Below, in pieces: positions 10,343 to 17,173 of a stretch of 32,487 nucleotides of DNA. The position numbers were made by a program, and so were the translations under genes. The stretch covers positions 1 to 32,487 of the forward strand of contig CAICTM010001281.1 in assembly GCA_903772945.1 (NCBI GenBank), read 5' to 3'. Within the stretch, counting starts at the first letter, position 1; the number at the start of each line of letters is the position of its first letter. Origin of the DNA: Seminavis robusta (Eukaryota > Bacillariophyta > Bacillariophyceae > Naviculales > Naviculaceae). The notes beneath the pieces are model-generated. The model saw only the letters and a list, made by a program, of their open reading frames with translations. It was not told the origin of the DNA and ran no database searches.

Positions 10343-10930
10343 ATGTCTTCTTCATCTGTTTGGATTCAGCTCTACTACGTGTACAAAGGAGAGGGAAAGC
10401 CGAAGGGCCAACCTAGTAAAATTACGTCAAAACCCGATGATGTTGCTGATCGACTTGAAAGCAGCAGCCCTGCCAAAGCTTGACCCATCAGATCGAGTTG
10501 GCTGAGGCCTATTTGTGTACTCCCCGTCAATGCGCAGTTGCTGATGCTAAGGACACTGTGGCATCACTGGCATCAATGTTACTACCAGCGTTAGCCGAAA
10601 CTACTGCGCACAAGGTTTTGGAAAAAATGTGGAAGAGTTTCAATACTATCGAAATGGACACCATTCAAGAGAATGAAAACGAAGCAGGCTCTGGTGATTA
10701 TAGTGATGCAAATCACCAGAAGGAACAGATGCATCAAAGCACATCTAGTAGTGGCAGAAGGTGCATCGGTAACAATTACAAACTTGGACAAGAAGAATTA
10801 TCAGATGTTCTGGGGTTTGATACACTGCAATGGAAGAACATGAAAAGGGGGAAGCAGTTCTAGAATACCTTGCATGCAATGTTTTACCTAATGTGGTCTT
10901 GACCTAGATGATTTAACAAGTCTATAAGAG
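10343..10930 (+). pseudogene. Broken small gene with Crinkler-like/ubiquitin-like N-terminal segment
   Basis: The ATG at 10343 begins MSSSSVWIQLYYVYKGEG, followed by KPKGQPSKITSKPDDVAD. The pattern (short polar start, a WIQLYY strand, a charged GQPxKI turn, DDVxDL, then PKLDPSD) resembles the ubiquitin-like N-terminal domain of Crinkler (CRN) family proteins, many of which carry a separate C-terminal effector domain. The reading breaks at ~10453 (the expected ADxLKAAALPKLDPSD lies in another frame), hits TGA at ~10502, and continues as GLFVYSP. A second open stretch (10483-10863) encodes a Ser/Gln/Glu-rich segment I do not recognise, and another shift near 10835 leads to GEAVLEYLACNVLPNVV before a stop. 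I read this as one decayed gene. Two very short separate genes are possible but less likely. The family name is tentative. Confidence 0.5.
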
Positions 10931-11333
10931 AGTAATAGATGTATTAACACAAACAAAACTATCGTTTGTCCACAGTTCGAGCAGAAGACCATTAACACAC
11001 TAAATTTAATCTATTTTGATCCACACTAAAATTCAGAAAATTGCGGCTAGCTAGTCAAGCAAAGATTGTGGCCGCCACTGTTTTTCCGTTCGCTCTCTCT
11101 GCTGCTCAGATCCTGTTGAGTCTCTCTGATTCGTCGCAGTCGCTCCTTCTCTCCCACAATCTTTGTGGGAGCGGTTGGGACTGCGTGTCTAGCTAGTCAG
11201 CTCAGTTTTATTACGGATATCGAAGAGAAGGGCAAAAGAGGCTTGGAATGTACTACTAGCTAGTGTTCTAGCTAGCTACCGGAACTAGTAGTAGTGATGA
11301 TTGCCGTGATTGTCCACGACAACATTCATTCCT
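10931..11333. other. Intergenic spacer with a long imperfect inverted repeat
   Basis: There is no gene. Two arms around 11044-11071 and 11154-11198 are roughly complementary: ctagctagtcaagcaaag then attgtggccgcc, against ccacaatctttgtggg and ctgcgtgtctagctag. CTAGCTAG words mark both ends. It may be a small palindromic element or a degenerate miniature transposon. Confidence 0.4.
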
Positions 11334-12302
11334 TCATAATACAAAGGCCGCTTCATTTTGATACCGCCGTTCCAGAGCATCTTTCAATCGATCCAGAAGT
11401 CGTTGATTGGCCACATCGGGTGTCGGTGTGGTAAATATTTCTTCCAGCCTGGTAACACCTTCACTGATGGATCCTGATTCAAATAGAAACTCCTTGGTCA
11501 TGTGCTTTGGTAGTAGTCGTTTTGCCATGCTGGCCAGTAATTTGACAAACATGCCAGTATTGTAGTGAACGGTTTGTTGACAGAGAATGGGGTAGAATTG
11601 CATGACTGGTGCTGCCTCAGAAAACGCTTTGACGTGGAACATGTTTGGATTGCGCCATTCGTAGCCCTTGCATTCCACATATTGAACAAACCCCTGTCTG
11701 GCGGCTTCCATGTCGGGAATGGTTGCATGATTAATGTACCAAAGGCCTGCCAAGAAAGTCCGGACTTTCACCTTGTGAGTGAACATGGACATGTCAAACT
11801 GTGTCAAATTGATCACTCGCAAATAGGCACCCCTGTCAGCATGATAGGAAAATGCCAAGATAAATCCTGGGTGCATATCGAGGATTACTTTGGACATGAC
11901 TTCCATTCCATGGGTGATGGTATCTCTGACGAAAAATTCTTGTCGCATGTCCTGCACTGCCTGCATTCGCTCCAGCAAATCAGGCAAATGGGATCGAGCA
12001 GTCTCCAAATTCTGATGGTGTTCATGGAGTGAGACCAGGGCAAATTGGGCATACCAAAAGTCACTCAGTGGCTCCAATTCTGGCTCCTGGCTGGCAGCGT
12101 TTTTGATTTCCAGTGCCCACAATCGCTCGGTGGCTCCCAGAGCCATTCGACCCGCATCCAATGGGCCCATGGGCTTTGGAATGCCTTCTACTGAGGCGTC
12201 ATCGCTTCTGTTGGACAAGTCCTCTTCTGCCTCGTTTCTCCCTATCAACTCTTCGGCCACTACTTGCACTACCTCTTCTTGATACTGCGCCAGTGCTTCC
12301 AT
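11334..12302 (-). CDS. CRAL-TRIO-like (Sec14-type) protein, paralog A
   Basis: A 322-aa intronless protein on the minus strand. I chose the ATG at 12302 (AACATGGAAGC); the open frame extends 63 codons further upstream, but that part is basic, low-quality sequence. The N-terminal ~50 residues are acidic. The conserved region starts at GPLDAGRMALGATERLW and runs to the end. Features such as a long helix (LLERMQAVQDMRQEFF), LAFSYHADRGAYLRVINLTQ, IPDMEAARQGFVQYVECKGY and HYNTGMFVKLLASMAKRLLP fit the order of a CRAL-TRIO lipid-binding fold, where Sec14 proteins move phosphoinositides or other lipids between membranes. I see this by pattern only, with no signal peptide or membrane helix. It lies head-to-head with a very close paralog (13457-14488), with about 1.15 kb between the two starts. 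Confidence 0.8.
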   Translation of the reverse strand: MEALAQYQEEVVQVVAEELIGRNEAEEDLSNRSDDASVEGIPKPMGPLDAGRMALGATERLWALEIKNAASQEPELEPLSDFWYAQFALVSLHEHHQNLETARSHLPDLLERMQAVQDMRQEFFVRDTITHGMEVMSKVILDMHPGFILAFSYHADRGAYLRVINLTQFDMSMFTHKVKVRTFLAGLWYINHATIPDMEAARQGFVQYVECKGYEWRNPNMFHVKAFSEAAPVMQFYPILCQQTVHYNTGMFVKLLASMAKRLLPKHMTKEFLFESGSISEGVTRLEEIFTTPTPDVANQRLLDRLKDALERRYQNEAAFVL

Positions 12303-13456
12303 GTTTGTATGGTAGGCGTTCTTCTTCTTCTGGTTGTGGATGGACCTGCTGCTTTTTCTATGTGGCAGGGAGAAGTTGTCAAATGGCGCTGTTATTCTTT
12401 TGGTGGCACAAAAATTACTCCGAGTACGATTTGGTGTACCAATACCGGTACCGGTATTTCTCAGATGCGAAACCAAAACACAAGTGTCCATAAATGTTTT
12501 GGTAGGTCAAATAAATGGTTAAATTAATGTCTGTGCTCACTAACGATTTATTAGACTATCTTTTGGGCTTATTGCTCTGGATTCCTTGAATGACTCCTCA
12601 ATTGTCCACTACTGTACTGCTTTACGCATGCTGAGTTTAGAAACTAGAACGTTTGAACTGTGCTATGCTATGCATTTCTAGCTACGGTAGCTATTTTAAA
12701 TAGTAGCTACCGGTAGTAGTAGAAGGACCCCAAAAAGGAATTATGTTATTGCCTTCAAGGCAAACAAGCAATAGCCTTGGCCTCATTCTCTGGCTACTAC
12801 AGTAGCTATCTACCGTACTATTCAAACTACGCTAGTAGTTACATGTAGCTAGACCCAGGTAGATAATGGCGCAGTACTAGCCGTTGTTTTCTTCCTTCAA
12901 GATTTTCATCTTCTTCTTGCTGGGCTGCTGCTGCTGGCTCTTGTATTTCTAGCTAGTAGTGCCTAACAATTTTGCCCTGTTGGCTTAGACTAGCTGTAGC
13001 CTGGCTTTTCCTACACCATCCCTTTCTTTTCGTTTATTAGAAGATGACAACAACGTGTAGCTTCGTGTCGGTAGGTTTTGGTATGCTATAAAACCTTTCT
13101 TGGTACTGGAGTAGAGCTCCACAGATACATGTACCAGGTACCGGTACGTTGTGTGTGGGGTGGGGTTGAAAAGCCAACGAAGGCTGTTGTCAAGGATGAG
13201 TCAGCAAGACTTAGCTAGTGGTACTCGAAGATTTACCCTTTTAGCGTAGTCGTACTCACCTCTAAAAGAAGATTGCCTTCGGACGTTCATGATGACCAAG
13301 TTAGTGTGTTCACAAGACGTTCACTGAGAGCAGCGGCAATCGTAAACCAACAACACACCGAGCTGTCCGCTGTCACAAGAGATCTCGCTACTAGCTATCA
13401 TAGCTAAAGCACAACACGAAACAAAAGCAGAACCACAAAAGACATATTGATTGACC
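12303..13456. promoter_or_regulatory. Shared spacer of the inverted paralog pair
   Basis: Both paralogs are transcribed away from this 1.15-kb spacer, so it should hold both promoters. It is dense in short palindromic words: TACCGGTACCGGTA (12442), an imperfect hairpin at about 12686-12711 (GGTAGCTATTT against AAATAGTAGCTACC), CTAGCTA and GTAGCTAC words at 12781-12860, and GGTACCGGTAC at 13137. A real promoter element cannot be named from sequence alone. Confidence 0.4.
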
Positions 13457-14488
13457 ATGTTGAGCTTCCTCAACAACAACCACGACGACAGCAGCAACAA
13501 TGAGGCTCGCATGGAGCCGCTGCGGATGGAAGGCCCAGCAGCGCGGGAAGAAGAAGCAGATGCGCGTGACAACGACGAGCAAGACGACGAGGACAGCAGT
13601 AGCGGCAGTGATGATGACTCTTCTACAGAAGGCATTCCCATGCCCCGTGTACTAGGGCCACTCGACGAAGGCCGTATGGCGTTGGGAGCCACGGAGCGAT
13701 TGTGGGCGCGGGAAATCAAAGCGGCCGCTGCCAAGTGTCCCGAATTGGAGCCCCTCAGCGACTTTTGGTATGCCCAGGTGGCCATTGTGTCATTCCACGA
13801 ACACCACCAGAATTTGGTAGCAGCCCGATCGGATTTGCCGGCGGTATTGGAACGATTGCACGCTTTGCAAGATATGCGACAAGAATACTTCATCCGAGAT
13901 ACGGTGTCCCATGGCGTCGAAGTCATGTCCCGGACGGTATGTGATTTGCTACCGGGATGGTTCATGGCCTTTTCCTATCATGCCGAAAAGGGAGCATACC
14001 TGCGGGTAGTGTCATTGACCGAATTCAACATGTCCATATTTACTCAAAATGAAAAAGTCAGGACCTGGCTGGCCGCTATTTGGTACATCAATCATGCTCA
14101 TGTTCCTGACATGGAAGCAGCCAGACAGGGGTTTGTTCAATATGTGGAATGCAAAGGCTACGAATGGCGCAATCAAAGTATGTTCCATATCAAGGCATTC
14201 TCTGAAGCTGCACCATTGTTTGCACTTTACCCTCTTCTCTGTCAACAAACCGTTCACTACAACACGGGCATGTTTGTGAAATTATTGGCAAGCATGGCAA
14301 AACGACTACTGCCAAAGCACTTGACCAAGGATTTCTTGTTTGAATCGGGGTCCATTGGTGAAGGTGTTACCAGGCTGGAAGAATTGTTTGCCATGCCAAC
14401 ACAAGAAGTGGCCAATCAACGACTCGTCGCACGATTGAAAGATGCACTGGAACGACGATATCAAAACGAGGCCAATTTTAGACTGTGA
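13457..14488 (+). CDS. CRAL-TRIO-like (Sec14-type) protein, paralog B
   Basis: A 343-aa intronless protein. I take the ATG at 13457 (ACCATGTTG); an in-frame TTG two codons upstream is not a credible start. Residues ~1-58 are disordered and acidic (DNDEQDDEDSSSGSDDDSS) and differ completely from paralog A. From GPLDEGRMALGATERLW to the end the two proteins align without gaps and are about three quarters or more identical by eye. Blocks such as DMEAARQGFVQYVECKGYEW and LLASMAKRLLPKH are unchanged or nearly so. The likely role is lipid binding or exchange by a CRAL-TRIO-type domain (family inference, moderate). The acidic tails may determine partner or location differences. It is transcribed divergently from paralog A. 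Confidence 0.83.
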   Translation: MLSFLNNNHDDSSNNEARMEPLRMEGPAAREEEADARDNDEQDDEDSSSGSDDDSSTEGIPMPRVLGPLDEGRMALGATERLWAREIKAAAAKCPELEPLSDFWYAQVAIVSFHEHHQNLVAARSDLPAVLERLHALQDMRQEYFIRDTVSHGVEVMSRTVCDLLPGWFMAFSYHAEKGAYLRVVSLTEFNMSIFTQNEKVRTWLAAIWYINHAHVPDMEAARQGFVQYVECKGYEWRNQSMFHIKAFSEAAPLFALYPLLCQQTVHYNTGMFVKLLASMAKRLLPKHLTKDFLFESGSIGEGVTRLEELFAMPTQEVANQRLVARLKDALERRYQNEANFRL

Positions 14489-14609
14489 TTGGGATAGTAC
14501 CGTATTGATAGTACTGTACCCATCATGCTAGACTGTACGGAGCAGCAATCAGCTATCGTGTGTTGCTACGTCGTAGCATAGTTATCCGATCGTATATGAA
14601 GTTTCATTG

Positions 14610-15050
14610 TAGCTACATGTACGTGACCTCGCTGCCTTTTCCTGCAGCTACGGTCGCGGTAGCTCACCGCATTACGGAAATCGCATGACTTGTTGAGACG
14701 ATGGATGGCCACAGAAGGATCACGAGGAATCTATCAGTCAGTCTCCGATCTTCCATACCAAACAAAATACAGAACCGCTCAACATACCGTACGTCTGTCG
14801 ATATCCAACAAGCAAGCTAGACACATGATGTTGGCACTGACTGAGCCTGCCTGCCAGCTAGATGTAGCCCTCGTTCCTCGCTGCCTTTTCCTGCAGCTAC
14901 TGGTACGGTAGCTCACAGCATCACGGAAAGCTCACTCTTTGGTGAAATGATCAATCGTACAGTATGACCTGGCGAGAGATGCGGCTCCGGTACGGTAGAT
15001 ATCAGGCAGTCTCTGATCTCCCACTCTAGCTAGACCAAACAAAATGGCAA
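14610..15050. repeat. Imperfect direct duplication of a ~260-bp spacer segment
   Basis: Two stretches share ordered blocks. CTCGCTGCCTTTTCCTGCAG followed by GCTAC, GGTAGCTCAC and CACGGAAA-like words occurs at ~14627 and again at ~14877. A second block with CAGTCTC.GATCT, then ACCAAACAAAAT, follows each (at ~14736 and ~15007). The copies are diverged and lie about 250-270 bp apart. There is no coding frame across them. The origin is an old tandem duplication or two copies of a short element. Confidence 0.6.
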
Positions 15051-15816
15051 GCGACACGGATGGGTCCACCCTCGTTGTGGTATTTCACGTCTTCCCTCAA
15101 GATTCGAATGATTGATTATTAATAAATCGTTTGATTCTATCTTCCCTCGTAAGCCCGAATGATGCAGTCAGCCTACTAGCTAGTAGATAGTCAGTGTTCA
15201 CACGGAGCGAGGACGACGACAAGACATCCAAGGAATAAGTCGTGGCTCCTGTGTCGCGGGCCCTGATGGCACAATGAGCTTTCGCTGCTCCATACAGTAC
15301 AGTATGGGATTTTGATGATGATGCACTTTTGCTCTTCCGCTCCGCTCCGCTCAGCCCAACCCCTCCCGACACCTTTGGATAACCTAGTTACTCCCCGTCT
15401 ACAGTATCCTTTTTCGATCGGGGGTCCTTCATCCTTCTATCTCCTCCTCCTTTGATCCCCGCCTCCCTTCCCTTATCCGCCCACCCTCTACATGCATTAT
15501 CCAACCACAGTTGGCCTACTCTGCCCAGTAGCCCTTCCTCCTTACTGTATGCAGAGAGAGAGAGAGAGCTGAAACCAAACGACGTGGGCACAGCAGAACG
15601 GTACCACAAGCAAGAATGGAACCAGTGCCGTCTTGCCTTTTTCTGCCCAAGCTCGCATGCCAATGCGACCAACCTATAGGTTTTCTTTCCTCTAGCTAGC
15701 TACAGAACCATGATATAATAGGAACAGAATACTCGGACACATTTTTTGCGTTCGGTCCCTTGTCTGTCATACTATTGAATTCATATATCGACCAACCAAT
15801 AAGCACCGCACCGCAC
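15051..15816. other. Intergenic spacer with simple repeats
   Basis: No gene is supported. There is a short GA microsatellite near 15556 (AGAGAGAGAGAGAGAG), a pyrimidine-rich stretch at ~15420-15545, and CTAGCTAGCTA near 15693. The open frames here on both strands are short and have no recognisable sequence. Confidence 0.45.
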
Positions 15817-16227
15817 TTATTCCTGTTTATTGTTGTTGTTGTCGGTGTTGATTGTTTCTCCCGATTCTTGAATGGCTTGATCAATTTGTGGTACCACTCC
15901 ATCCTTCCCGACCAGTTCGTGGTAGAATTGATCGGCCTCGTCGTATTCCTGTTGCAACGCAGCATCTCCGTCTGCTTGGTTGGCCTTGACCTGTTTGTAG
16001 TTCTTCTCAATCTTTTCTCGCAGCAACTCGGTATCCTTGCCCAACTTGGTCCATGTATCCTTTAGTTCGGTACCCACTTTTCCAGGAAATTTCTTGGCAT
16101 CGACGCCCAGCTGTTTGGCGTATGCCAGCGTCTGTGTCGCTTGGTATTTCCATTCGGCCGATAGTTCCTTGAATTTGCTCGGCGCCATTTCCTCCGACGA
16201 TGCGTTCGTTGTAGTGGAGGATGCCAT
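15817..16227 (-). CDS. Small helical 136-aa protein, unrecognised
   Basis: The ATG at 16227 lies in a good eukaryotic context (CACCATGGCA). The protein starts with a Ser/Thr-rich segment (MASSTTTNASSEEMAPSKF), then has mainly charged, helix-prone sequence with heptad-like spacing (FKELSAEWKYQATQTLAYAK, ELKDTWTKLGKDTELLREKI, QQEYDEADQFYHELV). It ends in a polar Asn-rich tail (DNNNNKQE). There is no signal peptide, membrane helix or cysteine. A structural or apolipoprotein-like helical bundle is possible, but I recognise no family. It is a single exon. The next spacer contains a tandem repeat just upstream of its start. Confidence 0.65.
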   Translation of the reverse strand: MASSTTTNASSEEMAPSKFKELSAEWKYQATQTLAYAKQLGVDAKKFPGKVGTELKDTWTKLGKDTELLREKIEKNYKQVKANQADGDAALQQEYDEADQFYHELVGKDGVVPQIDQAIQESGETINTDNNNNKQE

Positions 16228-16403
16228 GGTGGTTCTTGTACAGTCGTATGTAATGTATTCGATGATCGTCTCTTTGAACTAGTCTACTGGAACTGCTTGT
16301 ACTTTGTTTTTGAGTGATCTGGTAACGACGACGAATGAGAGGTTTTCTTTTGGTTATTACATTTTTGCCCTCAACGGACTGAGGGTCTTTCACACTTTTA
16401 TCG

Positions 16404-16426
16404 CTGTATGTGTGTGTGTGTGTGTT
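16404..16426. repeat. TG microsatellite
   Basis: A short (TG)n run (TGTATGTGTGTGTGTGTG) upstream of the small helical gene. It is a simple repeat, with no function inferred. Confidence 0.8.
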
Positions 16427-16445
16427 TGTTGCAGCTGTTTTCGTC

Positions 16446-16705
16446 ACATAAGGGACACTTGCTTCGTTAAGGATAGGGATTAATATTGTGTGTTCTGTTG
16501 GACACAGTAGTTTCTACACATGGGTACCGGTACTGGCTGCCTATGCAGACTCGCTAGTGTGTCCAGATAAACATGGTGTAGGTTTTGCCAAAGACATAAG
16601 GGACATTTTCCTTGTTAAGGATAGGGATTGATATTGTGTGTTCTGTTGGACACAGTACTCTGGACCTGTACTGGCTGGCTATTGAGACGTGCTAGTGTGT
16701 CCAGT
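16446..16705. repeat. Tandem repeat, two ~120-bp copies 148 bp apart, each with inverted ends
   Basis: ACATAAGGGACA is followed by TTAAGGATAGGGATT, ATATTGTGTGTTCTGTTGGA and CACAGTA. This series occurs from 16446 and again from 16594, and each copy ends with CTAGTGTGTCCAG. Within each copy GGACACA and TGTGTCC form an inverted pair about 40-50 bases apart, so either copy could fold as a stem-loop. It looks like a duplicated miniature element. No coding capacity is seen. Confidence 0.75.
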
Positions 16706-16722
16706 TGACCAAAGATGTTAAG

Positions 16723-16744
16723 GATTTGATTCCGGAATCAAATC
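16723..16744. repeat. Perfect 22-bp palindrome
   Basis: GATTTGATTCC at 16723-16733 is followed immediately by its exact reverse complement GGAATCAAATC (16734-16744) with no loop. It lies 18 bp after the tandem repeat. It may be a protein-binding dyad, an element end or the relic of a small inverted duplication. Confidence 0.85.
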
Positions 16745-17173
16745 TCTTTTTGACAGTTGAGGGCATCAGCCTCCGGCTGCTTGTTCTTCCGGGAATATTT
16801 TGGGTCTCTTTTGGGTGTTCTGTGGAGCTGGTGTGCTCGATCTTTGTTGGTGGGTTACATGGTGGCAGATTGAAGAAGCCTTTTTTCGGAGAAACCAAAA
16901 AAAGCGTGTCACGCATCAGGGAACTCAAGAAGGGAACACGAACGACGTACTGTATGCCGTGCGGCATCGCGGTCGGTGCCGTCCGCACGCCAAGATTGCT
17001 GGCTAGCTAGCTGGACCCTCTTTTGGCTTCAGAGCCGTCTCGATAATAATAATCCAATACTAGCTAGCCCCCGTTGTTCGTTCTGTTAGAGGTCTTGGGG
17101 CATCATACTCAGTACAGTACAAAAAGGCAACGTACAGGGCAAAACAAACACCTTATTACTCATAGATGGTTTT
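16745..17173. other. Spacer downstream of LRR gene 2
   Basis: A plus-strand open stretch of about 100 codons (16705-17010) covers part of this spacer, but it starts only from TTG, matches nothing I know, and overlaps the palindrome. I do not call it. CTAGCTAGC words occur near 17002 and 17063. The LRR gene 2 stop codon is at 17174. Confidence 0.4.

Noticed and set aside
11565..12032. 155-codon plus-strand frame inside paralog A
   Set aside because: It is antisense to a segment conserved between the two paralogs. A similar antisense frame in paralog B follows from the same codons.
13321..13965. 214-codon minus-strand frame overlapping paralog B
   Set aside because: It is Ser/Arg-rich antisense text of the acidic N-terminus. 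It has no counterpart at paralog A.
16705..17010. 101-codon plus-strand open frame beside the palindrome
   Set aside because: It begins only with TTG, overlaps the repeat and palindrome, and has no recognisable sequence.
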